Source of the DNA: Aurantiacibacter atlanticus
GTDB lineage: Bacteria; Pseudomonadota; Alphaproteobacteria; Sphingomonadales; Sphingomonadaceae
Direction: 5' to 3'
DNA length: 64,000 bases
Assembly: GCF_001077815.2 (NCBI RefSeq)
Contig: NZ_CP011310.1
Location: forward strand, 2,480,001-2,544,000
Made by a program: the position numbers and the translations under genes. The notes beneath the pieces were generated by a model that did no database searches, was not told where the DNA came from, and saw only the letters and a list, made by a program, of their open reading frames with translations. Below are positions 9,134-17,928 of the stretch, in pieces. Numbering within the stretch: the first letter of the stretch is position 1; every line of letters begins with the position of its first letter.

Positions 9134-9451
9134 TCAGTCTTCTTCGGCGATGGTGACTTTCAGACCATCGAGTTCCTGCGTGAAAGCCAGCTGGCAGGAC
9201 AGGCGCGAAGTCTTGTCGCGGTTATCGCTTGAATCGAGCAGATCATCTTCATCTTCGCTCATGTCCGGCAGCTTGTCCGAAAAAGACGGATCGACATGCA
9301 CATGACAGGTCGCGCATGAACAACAGCCACCACACAATGCCAGCAATTCATCGAAGCCATTGTCGCGTATGGCTTCCATCACGGTGAGGCCGTCCTCTAC
9401 CTCTATCGTGGCTTCCTCGCCGGCGCGGTTGACTACAATAAGCTTGGCCAT
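9134..9451 (-). CDS. Adrenodoxin-type [2Fe-2S] ferredoxin
   Basis: Soluble electron carrier of 105 residues. Four cluster cysteines are visible in the adrenodoxin pattern C-x5-C-x2-C: the first in ALC, then CSCATC, with the last in LSCQL. The acidic stretch after the cluster ([11 protein letters not shown]) is the usual partner-docking helix. The start at 9451 (MAKLIVV) is supported by AGAGGAA about nine bases upstream; a longer in-frame start exists at 9514 but its extra residues look random. It heads the minus-strand unit that continues into the cysteine synthase. Redox partner (P450, Fe-S assembly or other) cannot be told from here. Confidence 0.92.
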   Translation of the reverse strand: MAKLIVVNRAGEEATIEVEDGLTVMEAIRDNGFDELLALCGGCCSCATCHVHVDPSFSDKLPDMSEDEDDLLDSSDNRDKTSRLSCQLAFTQELDGLKVTIAEED

Positions 9452-9526
9452 CGACTTGCAATTCCTCTTATGTTCGACGACGCGGCTGCTAGGCAATTGA
9501 GCTAAATTTGGCAAGGATGGCGTGGG

Positions 9527-10144
9527 ATGGGACTAACACAGGCACAGATCACACAGGCGCTCGACACTGTGGCTGACCGTGAACCCGCCATCGCCCGTGC
9601 GTTGGAAATTGCCGGCTATCCTGAACCGCGCATCAGGGATCGCGGCTACAAGACCTTGCTGCGCACCATTGTCGGCCAGCAGGTCAGCGTCGCCGCAGCA
9701 AATTCAATGTGGAACAAGCTGGAGGCCGAACTTGGCGAGAATTTCACTCCAACCTGCCTGCTCGAACGCGATTTCGACACATTGCGCGCCTGCGGCCTGT
9801 CGCGCCAGAAACAGGGTTATGCCCGATCCTTGTGCGAATTGGTCTCGCAGAATCAGCTTAACCTTCAAGACCTGCCGCAGGATGATGAGGAAGCGATTGC
9901 CGAACTGACGCGGATCAAGGGCATCGGGCGCTGGTCAGCAGAGATTTATCTGCTGTTTGCGGAAGGTCGGCCGGACATCTGGCCGGCGGGCGATCTCGCC
10001 GTGATGGCAGGCATCGGCAAAATCCTTGGGCTTGAAGAACGACCGGACGAAAAGGCTACCCGAGCATTGGCCGAACCATGGCGACCGCATCGCGGCGCAA
10101 CCGCAATCTTCACCTGGCACTGTTATAACAATCCCGCGCTCTAG
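9527..10144 (+). CDS. alkA: DNA-3-methyladenine glycosylase II (AlkA-type, HhH-GPD)
   Basis: Base-excision repair glycosylase of 205 residues removing alkylated purines. The helix-hairpin-helix is seen in [17 protein letters not shown], followed by the glycine/proline loop and the catalytic aspartate in IWPAGDLAV, the HhH-GPD signature. TIVGQQVS in the N-terminal half is also typical. The N-terminal domain of E. coli AlkA is lacking, as in the short family members. It is transcribed divergently from the ferredoxin gene, with 75 bases between the starts. Confidence 0.92.
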   Translation: MGLTQAQITQALDTVADREPAIARALEIAGYPEPRIRDRGYKTLLRTIVGQQVSVAAANSMWNKLEAELGENFTPTCLLERDFDTLRACGLSRQKQGYARSLCELVSQNQLNLQDLPQDDEEAIAELTRIKGIGRWSAEIYLLFAEGRPDIWPAGDLAVMAGIGKILGLEERPDEKATRALAEPWRPHRGATAIFTWHCYNNPAL

Positions 10145-10199
10145 CTTGGAAATACACCAGAGGGCACCTAGGTATCACGCCAGGACATCCGGAGAGATC

Positions 10200-12176
10200 A
10201 TGACCGAAGCCACCGCCGCCGACAACGTAGCTGACACCCCTCTGATCCCGCGTGATCACCTGTTCGGAAATCCAACCCGATCCGGTGGCCAGATCAGCCC
10301 GGACGGGAAGTGGGTCAGCTGGATGGCGCCGTGGGAAGGGGTGATGAACCTTTTCTTGGCTCCGGCAGGTGATGAAAGCGATGTTCGCCGCATGACCAGT
10401 GCGAAAGATCGCCCGATCCCGTCATACAGCTGGGCGCCCGATAGCCAGAGCCTGCTGTATATTCAGGATAAGGAGGGCGACGAGAATTTCCTGCTCTATC
10501 AAGTTGCTGCGACAGGTGGCGAGGAGAAATGCCTTACCCCGTTCGAAGATACCCGCGCCCAGATCATTGGTGGCTCCGAGACCTTGCGGGACAAATTGCT
10601 GGTCGGCATCAACAACCGCGATGCGCGCTTCCACGATGTCCACATGCTTGACTTGAAAACCGGCGAACTTGATCTTGTTTTCGAAAATACCGAATGGGCA
10701 GGCTTTGAAGCTGATGACGCGCTGACCTTGCGCTGGGCCATTCACCAGAACGCTGCGGGCGGCACGGACATGCACGAAATTGTCGATGGCGTGGTGGAAG
10801 AAACTCCGCGCGAAGTGACCGGGCTGGACGATGCTCTGACCACTGGCATGGCGGGCTACACCACCGATGGATCGGTGCTCTACTGGCTCGATTCACGCGG
10901 ACGCGACACTGCCGCGCTATTTGCAGAAGATACAGCAAGCGGCGAACGCACACTGATCGCCAGCCATGACAAGGCCGATATCGGCGGGACCATGCGCCAT
11001 CCGAAAACCGGTGTGGTGCAGGCGTGGAGTGCAACCTATCTGCGCACCGAACATCACCCGCTCGACAAGGATATTGGCGAGGCGCTGACATGGTTGCGCG
11101 GCAAGCTGGAAGGCGATTTCGGCATCCAGTCGCGCACCGATGATGATCGCCGCTGGCTGGTGTGGAACGATCCGCTGACCGGCCCTGTCAAAAGCTATCT
11201 GTTCGATCGGGATAAAGGCAGCCTGCACGAATTTTACAGCACACGTCCTGAACTGGTGGGCGCGCCGCTCCAGCCGATGCACGCGGTCGAAATCACTTCG
11301 CGCGATGGCATGGTGCTGCCCAGCTATCTGACCCTGCCGCCGCAGAGTGATCCGCAAGGAAAAGGCTCCCCCGAAGCGCCGGTGCCGCTTGTTCTTGTTG
11401 TTCATGGGGGGCCATGGGCGCGTGATAATTATGGCTTCAACAGCACGCATCAATGGCTGGCCAATCGCGGCTATGGAGTGCTTTCTGTCAATTTTCGCGG
11501 CTCCACCGGTTTTGGCAAGGCCTTCATCAATGCGGGCAATTTGGAATGGTCCCGCAAGATGCATGACGATCTGCTCGATGCGGTGAACTGGGCCGTGGAA
11601 GGCGGTGTGGCTCAGGCGGACAAGGTGGCCATGATGGGCGGGTCCTACGGTGGTTATGCAACGCTGGTCGGCCTTGCCTTCACGCCCGAGTTATTTGCCT
11701 GCGGCGTAGATATCGTCGGCCCTTCCAACCTTGAAACCCTGCTGGAAACGATCCCCCCCTATTGGGAGCCAATGGTAAAGCAGTTTCATGAACGCATGGG
11801 CGATCCGACCACGCCAGAAGGGCTGCAATTCCTCAAGGATATCAGTCCATTATACCGGGCAAAGGACATTACCAAGCCGCTGTTGATTGGCCAGGGTGCC
11901 AATGATCCGCGCGTAAAGCAGGCAGAAAGTGACCAGATCGTGGATGCAATGGAGCGAGATGGCGTGCCCGTCACCTATGTTCTGTTTCCGGATGAAGGGC
12001 ACGGCTTTCATCGCCCGGAAAACAACATCGCTTTCAAAGCGATCACGGAGAACTTTCTCGCTGCCTGCATCGGTGGCCGCGCCGAGGAAGTCGGCGATGT
12101 GCTGGGGGTGTCGACCGCGGACATCCGCAATGGCGCCGAACACGTAAAAGGCCTGACCAAGGAAATTGCCGCCTGA
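10200..12176 (+). CDS. S9-family prolyl oligopeptidase-like serine peptidase
   Basis: A 658-residue peptidase with an N-terminal beta-propeller (about residues 20-390, with SPDGKW and SWAPDSQSLLY repeats) and a C-terminal alpha/beta hydrolase domain. The nucleophile Ser482 is in GGSYGGY; the acidic residue is probably in GANDPRV and the histidine in GHGFHRPEN. No signal peptide is seen, so it is probably cytoplasmic and cleaves short peptides such as dipeptidyl or acyl-aminoacyl substrates. The ATG at 10200 is preceded by GGAGAGATC, fixing the start; an in-frame upstream extension overlaps the previous gene and is not credible. Confidence 0.93.
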   Translation: MTEATAADNVADTPLIPRDHLFGNPTRSGGQISPDGKWVSWMAPWEGVMNLFLAPAGDESDVRRMTSAKDRPIPSYSWAPDSQSLLYIQDKEGDENFLLYQVAATGGEEKCLTPFEDTRAQIIGGSETLRDKLLVGINNRDARFHDVHMLDLKTGELDLVFENTEWAGFEADDALTLRWAIHQNAAGGTDMHEIVDGVVEETPREVTGLDDALTTGMAGYTTDGSVLYWLDSRGRDTAALFAEDTASGERTLIASHDKADIGGTMRHPKTGVVQAWSATYLRTEHHPLDKDIGEALTWLRGKLEGDFGIQSRTDDDRRWLVWNDPLTGPVKSYLFDRDKGSLHEFYSTRPELVGAPLQPMHAVEITSRDGMVLPSYLTLPPQSDPQGKGSPEAPVPLVLVVHGGPWARDNYGFNSTHQWLANRGYGVLSVNFRGSTGFGKAFINAGNLEWSRKMHDDLLDAVNWAVEGGVAQADKVAMMGGSYGGYATLVGLAFTPELFACGVDIVGPSNLETLLETIPPYWEPMVKQFHERMGDPTTPEGLQFLKDISPLYRAKDITKPLLIGQGANDPRVKQAESDQIVDAMERDGVPVTYVLFPDEGHGFHRPENNIAFKAITENFLAACIGGRAEEVGDVLGVSTADIRNGAEHVKGLTKEIAA

Positions 12177-12264
12177 CCGCATTGCGTCGAACGCAGCCCC
12201 TTACCTTACCCAGTTGCGTGAGGCGGAAAAATGGGGCTTCCAGTTTGACTGGCAGCCATCCGGA

Positions 12265-12558
12265 TCACGTTAGCAAATCTCCTATCGCACGGGCCATATT
12301 CATGTCGCGCATCGACAATCCGCCTGCATCATGCGTGGTAAGTTCAATCTGCACCTTGTTGTAGACATTCGACCATTCAGGATGGTGATCATGCTTTTCC
12401 GCCAGCAGGGCAATTTGCGTCATAAAGGCAAATGCCTGACTGAAATCATCGAATTCAAAGGTGCGCCCAATGGCCTCTGCATCGCGGGTGAAAGCCCAGC
12501 AGTCTAGCGCCGCAACCAGTTTCTGCGCCTCTTCATGTGTCAGACCTTCCACTGCCAT
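12265..12558 (-). CDS. phhB: Pterin-4a-carbinolamine dehydratase
   Basis: Small enzyme of 97 residues that dehydrates 4a-hydroxytetrahydropterin in pterin cofactor recycling after phenylalanine hydroxylase. The family signature with two adjacent histidines is in EKHDHHPEW, followed by [14 protein letters not shown]. It converges with the S9 peptidase and is divergent from ccmA. No phenylalanine hydroxylase gene lies in the window, so its partner must be elsewhere, or it serves another pterin-dependent function. Confidence 0.94.
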   Translation of the reverse strand: MAVEGLTHEEAQKLVAALDCWAFTRDAEAIGRTFEFDDFSQAFAFMTQIALLAEKHDHHPEWSNVYNKVQIELTTHDAGGLSMRDMNMARAIGDLLT

Positions 12559-12618
12559 GTCCTGTCCCTCTTATAGCGTGTGCTTGCGTGTTGCGGTTTC
12601 CATGCCCTAACGCGGGCG

Positions 12619-13206
12619 ATGATGGAACCGTGCCGATTAGCCGCCTCTCAACTAGCTTGCCGCCGCGGCGAGCGCCTGCTGTTTACGGGTCTTTCCCTCG
12701 ATTTGCAGTCAGGTGATGCAATACATGTGACGGGTGCGAATGGCACGGGCAAATCCAGCCTGATCCGTATTCTTGCCGGTCTGCTACGCCCCTTTGCCGG
12801 AAATGTGATGCGCACCGGATCGCTCGCGCTAATGGATGATCACCGGGCGCTGGACGATCATCTGCCATTGGGTCAAGCGCTCGGCTTCTGGCAGCGACTG
12901 GATGGCTGCATCACACCCGATGCAGCAATGTCTGCACTGCAATTGCAAGACCTTATGGACGTTCCGGTGCGCTTTCTTTCCACCGGTCAGCGCAAACGGG
13001 CCGCGCTGGCCTGCTTATTGAACGGCGGGAGCCAGATATGGCTTCTGGATGAGCCGATCAATGGTCTGGATGCGCAGGCCAGCAAAACACTTGAAGCTTT
13101 GCTGGCACATCACTGCGATGGCGGCGGAATTGCGCTGGTCGCCAGCCATCAACCGATTGCCCTGTCCGACCAGAAAAATCTGCATTTGCCGGATTTCGCA
13201 ATATGA
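12619..13206 (+). CDS. ccmA: CcmA, haem exporter ATP-binding subunit
   Basis: ATPase of the CcmABCD complex that loads haem onto CcmE for cytochrome c maturation. At 195 residues it has the compact CcmA size. Walker A is GANGTGKSS, the signature is LSTGQRKRAA and Walker B plus D-loop is WLLDEPINGLD. Tandem ATGs at 12619 and 12622 and a GTG at 12580 are possible starts; the family N-terminus favours the ATGs. The stop overlaps ccmB by four bases (ATGA). ccmC and ccmD do not follow. Confidence 0.93.
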   Translation: MMEPCRLAASQLACRRGERLLFTGLSLDLQSGDAIHVTGANGTGKSSLIRILAGLLRPFAGNVMRTGSLALMDDHRALDDHLPLGQALGFWQRLDGCITPDAAMSALQLQDLMDVPVRFLSTGQRKRAALACLLNGGSQIWLLDEPINGLDAQASKTLEALLAHHCDGGGIALVASHQPIALSDQKNLHLPDFAI

Positions 13207-13865
13207 ATGTATTCGTTACTCTGCTGCGACGCGATCTTGCGGCATTATTGCCCGGATCGGCGCGCGGTAATTCGCTGCTGCCGCTGCTGTTCTTCCTCGC
13301 CGTTGCCATGCTCTACCCCTTCGCCATCGGTCCGGATGCCCCACTTCTGGGCGCAACTGGCGGCGGCGTGCTTTGGGTGGCTGCCCTACTGGCGGCCATT
13401 CTCCCGCTCGACCGACTGTTTGCGCCGGATCTGGAGAATGGCTTCTTCGATCAATGGGCCTTGCGCGGAATAGCGGAGGAGATTGTGGTAGCGGTGCGAT
13501 TGCTGGCCCATTGGCTGAGTTTTGGCCCCTTCATCATCATCGCCGCCTTCCCCGCAAGCGCGCTGGTCGGCATTGACGGGCCGACCCTTCATATCGTGCT
13601 GCTGGGATTGGTGGCAGGCACACCGGGGCTGGCTGCCATCGGTATCATAATTGCTGCTGTCACAGTGGGGTTGCGCAGCGGAGGCGCGGCGCTTTCGGGT
13701 CTGCTCGTCATTCCGCTTGCCGTTCCGCTACTGATTTTCGGCGCGGGCTCCCTTTCAACCGCTGGCGATGGCGGGCTCGCCCTGACGAGTGCGATAAGTC
13801 TGATACTGGTAGCCATTGCGCCATTTGCAGGTGGCGCCGCAATCAGGGCTGCGCGCGAAAGCTGA
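13203..13865 (+). CDS. ccmB: CcmB, haem exporter membrane subunit
   Basis: Inner-membrane subunit of the CcmAB transporter, 220 residues with about six hydrophobic segments spaced as in the family. The N-terminal LLRRDLAALLPGSARGNSLL and the central FGPFIII/AFPAS region match CcmB. Its start overlaps the end of ccmA, giving a coupled pair. The remaining System I genes are not in the window, so the ccm genes are split in this genome. Confidence 0.92.
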   Translation: MNVFVTLLRRDLAALLPGSARGNSLLPLLFFLAVAMLYPFAIGPDAPLLGATGGGVLWVAALLAAILPLDRLFAPDLENGFFDQWALRGIAEEIVVAVRLLAHWLSFGPFIIIAAFPASALVGIDGPTLHIVLLGLVAGTPGLAAIGIIIAAVTVGLRSGGAALSGLLVIPLAVPLLIFGAGSLSTAGDGGLALTSAISLILVAIAPFAGGAAIRAARES

Positions 13866-13872
13866 TGCGCCG

Positions 13873-14238
13873 TTATTGATAGGGGGGGTGATAATCGTCC
13901 CGCCGCAGGGTCATCATGTAATCCACAAGCAGTTCCACCTCATCGGCTTCGAGGTAGAAATCCATCTGCTCGGGATAATTATGTGCCTCGGTCAGCCACT
14001 CGGTCAATGTCTCGCGCGTCAAGCCAGGCGTATTGGCGATGCGCGGCCATTCGGGCGCCTGTGCATTTGGCGATTGACCATATGGCTCAACCATATGGCA
14101 GCTCCCGCACGCTCCTTGCGCCAGTGCATGGCCTTCTCCCGCCTGCCGGTCGGCATGTGTATCAGTCGCTGGCTCTGCATGTTGGCACGCGCCCAGCAGC
14201 AAGGCTCCTGCAGCAAGATATAGGCAGACTGGGTGCAT
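13873..14238 (-). CDS. Lipoprotein c-type cytochrome
   Basis: A 121-residue periplasmic protein with a lipobox (LLLGAC, Cys about residue 18), so probably membrane-anchored by a lipid. A single haem motif CGSCH follows at about residues 43-47 and a likely axial methionine lies in the C-terminal helix YMMTL. It resembles class I cytochrome c domains of about 80 residues. It converges with ccmB, whose complex matures such proteins; whether the proximity is functional is unknown. Electron-transfer partner not evident. Confidence 0.85.
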   Translation of the reverse strand: MHPVCLYLAAGALLLGACQHAEPATDTHADRQAGEGHALAQGACGSCHMVEPYGQSPNAQAPEWPRIANTPGLTRETLTEWLTEAHNYPEQMDFYLEADEVELLVDYMMTLRRDDYHPPYQ

Positions 14239-14302
14239 GATCGTTCCTTCCGTTCAAATTCACAATCATAGTGAACCAATGCAATCTGATCATTGCGCCA
14301 GA

Positions 14303-15130
14303 TCAATTATACGGCGGTCTGTCCAATCCCTTTGCGGATTGCGTGAAGATCTCCGCCCCATCGTCGGTGATGCCGATTGAATGTTCAAACTGGGCAGACA
14401 GGCTCTTGTCGCGCGTAACAGCAGTCCATCCGTCATTCAGCACTTTCACGTGAGGACGACCAAGATTGATCATTGGTTCAATGGTCATGAACATGCCTGC
14501 TTTCAATTCCGGACCGGTACCTGCACGGGCCGCATGGACCACTTCGGGAGCATCGTGAAACAAGCGACCAAGCCCGTGACCGCAGAAATCACGGACCACG
14601 CCATAACGCTGGCTTTCGGCATGTTTCTGGATTGCCGCACCTATGTCTCCCAATCGCACACCGGGCCGGACCTGCTCAATGCCCAGCATCAGACATTCAT
14701 AAGTGACATCGACCAGCCGCTTTGCCTTTAGGGGCACATCGCCGACAAGGTACATCCGGCTGCTATCGCCATGCCATCCATCAAGGAGCGGGGTGACATC
14801 AATATTGACGATATCGCCATCCTTCAGCCGCTTGTCTGACGGTATGCCGTGGCACACGACGTGGTTTATCGAGATACAGCAGCTATGCGTATAGCCGCGA
14901 TAGCCCAAAGTTGCAGGCACCGCGCCGCCATCAAGCGTCATTTCGCGAACCACGCGATCAAGTTCTTCGGTAGTGACACCGGGCTCAACCCGCAGCGCCA
15001 TTTCATCGAGGATACTGGCAGCCAGTTGCCCGGCCTTGCGCATGCCTTCGAACCCTTCCGGGCCATGTAGTTTGATCGTGCCGTCACGATAGACGGATGT
15101 GTCTTTGGTTACGTGCTGATATTGCGTCAT
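14303..15130 (-). CDS. map: Methionine aminopeptidase type I
   Basis: Metallopeptidase that removes the initiator methionine from nascent proteins. The 275-residue protein shows the type I pattern: HGIPS, the metal ligands in NIDVTPLLDGWHGDSSRM (two Asp), CGHGLGRLFHDAP (His) and TIEPMI (Glu). The start at 15130 is preceded by a GGGG run on the coding strand; an in-frame start ten codons earlier exists but extends beyond the family N-terminus. It stands alone on the minus strand. Confidence 0.96.
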   Translation of the reverse strand: MTQYQHVTKDTSVYRDGTIKLHGPEGFEGMRKAGQLAASILDEMALRVEPGVTTEELDRVVREMTLDGGAVPATLGYRGYTHSCCISINHVVCHGIPSDKRLKDGDIVNIDVTPLLDGWHGDSSRMYLVGDVPLKAKRLVDVTYECLMLGIEQVRPGVRLGDIGAAIQKHAESQRYGVVRDFCGHGLGRLFHDAPEVVHAARAGTGPELKAGMFMTIEPMINLGRPHVKVLNDGWTAVTRDKSLSAQFEHSIGITDDGAEIFTQSAKGLDRPPYN

Positions 15131-15202
15131 GCGACCCCATGTAGCGACTTGATCGAGCAATTGCGAGATTGATGACGCCGAGCAGTGAGATTAGCGTCCC
15201 AA

Positions 15203-16048
15203 TCAGTCTTCGGGAGTAAATGCTGCTCGGAATTCCGGACGTACAATTTCCAGAATTTCGGCATCAACCGCAAAGGAAAATTCATACGATCCCTCGGCAT
15301 AAGGCCCGGCCAGATATGGCGCGATCTGGATGCCGATGCGGTCAAAGCTACGCCCGCTGCGCGACGAAAGCAGCAGATTGGTTTCATCGGGCTTTATGCA
15401 AGCCTCGAACGGGTCGGTAGAGTTTCCCTCAACCCGCTCTCCCCGCCGTTCGGCACGCTCTGCATTTAGCGCATCGCACAGTCTTTCACCCAGTGCGGCA
15501 TCCAGCGCCGCAGGTGATGTAAAGAAGGCAATCGGCTCAAGAGCGCGGTCGCGTTCCTTGTCCCATACAATCGTATCAAATCCATAATTGGGATGCGCCC
15601 CGCCCCTGTAACTGTCGAGATCGGCAGACAGGCTGAGCCAGCTGGGCAAATCTGCAACCGTCTTCCAGGCAGTCCCACTGGAATATTTGTTGAAGGGAAA
15701 GCCGTTCTCGCGCGCATCGTCGCGACCGCGGCTTGCCTCACGCGCCAGGTTCTGGCGTTGCCGATCCAGCCGCCGGTCCAGCCATGCAGCAAGCGCAGGC
15801 AGATCCCCGGCTTCGGCGGGATAGGAATATTCAAAGACGAAAGTATCGGTCTGTTCCGATATCTGCCGCGCCCCGCCAACCACCGGCGCGGGATCGCCAC
15901 CAGTCGTCTTTGACGGGGTGGGCGCCATCCCAGACGTGCCTGTCGCAGTCGCTGACGGGGCGACAGCCGGAGCGGATGGTCCAGCAGGCTCACACGCCGC
16001 CAGTACGACAATCGGGAGCAAGGCCCAGGTTAATCGACGCATGATCAC
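15203..16048 (-). CDS. RsiV/DUF3298-like lipoprotein
   Basis: A 281-residue predicted lipoprotein: hydrophobic leader with lipobox VVLAAC, a low-complexity Ala/Pro/Thr linker to about residue 60, then a domain with FVFEYSYPAE and SYRGGAHPNYGF. The last is characteristic of the DUF4163/DUF3298 module of PdaC and RsiV, which bind or process peptidoglycan or lysozyme. Function here is inferred only at the fold level. GTG at 16048 has AAGGGA six bases upstream; ATG at 16042, two codons in, is the alternative start. The gene is divergent from the aminopeptidase at 16095. Confidence 0.75.
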   Translation of the reverse strand: MIMRRLTWALLPIVVLAACEPAGPSAPAVAPSATATGTSGMAPTPSKTTGGDPAPVVGGARQISEQTDTFVFEYSYPAEAGDLPALAAWLDRRLDRQRQNLAREASRGRDDARENGFPFNKYSSGTAWKTVADLPSWLSLSADLDSYRGGAHPNYGFDTIVWDKERDRALEPIAFFTSPAALDAALGERLCDALNAERAERRGERVEGNSTDPFEACIKPDETNLLLSSRSGRSFDRIGIQIAPYLAGPYAEGSYEFSFAVDAEILEIVRPEFRAAFTPED

Positions 16049-16094
16049 TTTCTATCCCTTTTCAAATGCGAATGAAAACGGCAAGCGATATTCC

Positions 16095-17492
16095 ATGAGC
16101 ATAGCAGATAATCTGATCCAGCCGGATCGCGGGCAGGACGCCGTCGCAATCCACCTTGTTAATAAAGATACGTTCGAAGCCTTTGCGAAGGATTTGAGCG
16201 GACCGCAGCGCGCCGCGCTGGCGGCGCAGAAGTTTACCGGCGCAGGCTATCAAACGGGAATCGTGCCTGATGGCGAACATTGGTTCGCGGTTGGCGGTGT
16301 GGCCAATCCGGATGAATTGTCCAGCTGGTGCATGGCCAAGCTGGCAGAAGATCTGCCAGCCGGGACTTACCGCCGTGTCAATGGGCAGCCCGGCCCGGCC
16401 ATGTTTGGCTGGCAGACGGCGCAAAACCGCTTCACCCGTTATCGCGAGGATTCCGACGCTGAAGGGCCGCGTATCCTGCTGACCGAGGACGTTGCGAAAA
16501 TCGATCTCGTGATTGCCGAAGCAACTGCAGCGTGTCTTGTCGCCGATCTGGTGAACACACCTGCCGAAGACCTCGGCCCCGCCGCGTTGGAGGAAGAGGC
16601 GAAGCGCATCGCTGGCAACCACAAGGCAGAGCTGGACGTGATTCGCGGTGACGCGCTGGAAACAGGTTTCCCAATGGTTCACGCCGTGGGCCGCGCCGCA
16701 GAACGCAAGCACGCCCCGCGCCTGATCCAGTTCAGCTGGGGCGATGAAAGCCACCCCCGCGTCGCCATTGTCGGCAAGGGCGTGTGCTTTGATTCAGGCG
16801 GGCTGGATATCAAATCGGCCGCAGGCATGAAATTGATGAAAAAGGATATGGGCGGTGCTGCCCACGCCCTTGCTCTGGCCGAACTCATCATGAAAGCCGG
16901 GCTGAAACTGCGCCTGCATTGCGTGGTGCCAGCGGTAGAAAACGCCATCGCCGCCAACGCTTTCAGGCCTGGAGACGTGCTGTCCAGCCGACAGGGGCTG
17001 ACCGTTGAAATCGGGAATACCGATGCCGAAGGGCGGCTGATCCTTGGCGATGCACTCACGCTTGCCAGCGAAGGTTCGCCTGAACTGATCATAGATTTTG
17101 CCACATTGACGGGCGCAGCCAGGGTTGCTGTCGGGCCCGACCTCCCCGCCCTCTTCACCCGCCGCGACCAGACTGCCGACCAGCTTATCGAGGCGGGCCG
17201 TGCACATGATGACGAACCGTGGCGACTGCCAATCCATGAAGCTTATGGGGAATGGTTGAAGTCGGACATCGCCGATACCAACAATGCACATGGCAATGCT
17301 TTTGCAGGTGCCAGCGTGGCCGCGTCTTTTCTCGACAAATTCGTCGGAACTACAAGTGATGGATCACCGATCGACTGGGCGCATTTCGATACTTTTGCCT
17401 GGCGCCCCTTTGCCAAACCGGGCCGTGCCAAGGGCGGCGCTGCACTAGGCCTTCGCGCGGCCTTTCACGCCTTGCGCGGCAGGTATGGCTGA
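16095..17492 (+). CDS. Leucyl aminopeptidase, M17 family
   Basis: Cytosolic two-metal aminopeptidase of 465 residues. Metal and active-site segments are seen in order: GKGVCFDSGGLDIKS (Lys and Asp), MKKDMGGAA and NTDAEGRLIL (Asp, Glu, Arg). The short N-terminal domain and overall length fit the PepB-like/short M17 group common in alphaproteobacteria. The ATG at 16095 begins the recognisable N-terminus (MSIADNLIQ); in-frame upstream codons overlap the divergent lipoprotein gene and are not likely to be translated. Confidence 0.94.
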   Translation: MSIADNLIQPDRGQDAVAIHLVNKDTFEAFAKDLSGPQRAALAAQKFTGAGYQTGIVPDGEHWFAVGGVANPDELSSWCMAKLAEDLPAGTYRRVNGQPGPAMFGWQTAQNRFTRYREDSDAEGPRILLTEDVAKIDLVIAEATAACLVADLVNTPAEDLGPAALEEEAKRIAGNHKAELDVIRGDALETGFPMVHAVGRAAERKHAPRLIQFSWGDESHPRVAIVGKGVCFDSGGLDIKSAAGMKLMKKDMGGAAHALALAELIMKAGLKLRLHCVVPAVENAIAANAFRPGDVLSSRQGLTVEIGNTDAEGRLILGDALTLASEGSPELIIDFATLTGAARVAVGPDLPALFTRRDQTADQLIEAGRAHDDEPWRLPIHEAYGEWLKSDIADTNNAHGNAFAGASVAASFLDKFVGTTSDGSPIDWAHFDTFAWRPFAKPGRAKGGAALGLRAAFHALRGRYG

Positions 17493-17571
17493 GCCGCAAC
17501 TTGCCGATGGTGAATGCTGCGTCTAAGCGCGCAGGCAATAGGAAAATACGGATTATGCGAAGGTTTGCCGG

Positions 17572-17928
17572 TTGAACAAGGGTGATGCACCTCTCAGCGA
17601 AAGTCATGCTCAAGGGCCTTATGTCCTGAGAGGCAAGGCCGCGCGCCCCGACCCGCGCAAGGTTCCGCTGCGTGGTGACCTTGCGCATATTGCGCTGGCC
17701 GGGAAGCACTTTGTTCCGCATTATTCAGTGCCCCAACCGCGCAGCGTGATGCCCGGCGGCGCGCCGCTGCTAGCGGAACCCGCTGACGGCGGGGAGGAAT
17801 TGTGCGTCCTGTTGGAAGGCGACAGTTTTGAAGTTCTCTCTATCGAGGGGGATTGGGCCTGGGGTTGTCTTTCGATCAACGGTCCGGTGGGGTATATTCG
17901 TGGGGATCGACTGGAACTGGTGGACTGA
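17572..17928 (+). CDS. Bacterial SH3-domain protein; resembles the N-terminal part of NlpC/P60 hydrolases
   Basis: A 118-residue protein. Residues about 22-50 (DPRKVPLRGDLAHIALAG) and the SH3-like part with LLEGDSFEVLSIEGDWAWG and GYIRGDRLEL look like the N-terminal region of sphingomonad NlpC/P60 peptidoglycan hydrolases, which often follow an M17 aminopeptidase. The catalytic Cys-His domain is absent: the stop shares its last base with the argC start. The only in-frame start near the beginning is TTG at 17572, with no strong ribosome site. It may be a stand-alone wall-binding protein or a truncated hydrolase. Confidence 0.6.
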   Translation: MNKGDAPLSESHAQGPYVLRGKAARPDPRKVPLRGDLAHIALAGKHFVPHYSVPQPRSVMPGGAPLLAEPADGGEELCVLLEGDSFEVLSIEGDWAWGCLSINGPVGYIRGDRLELVD

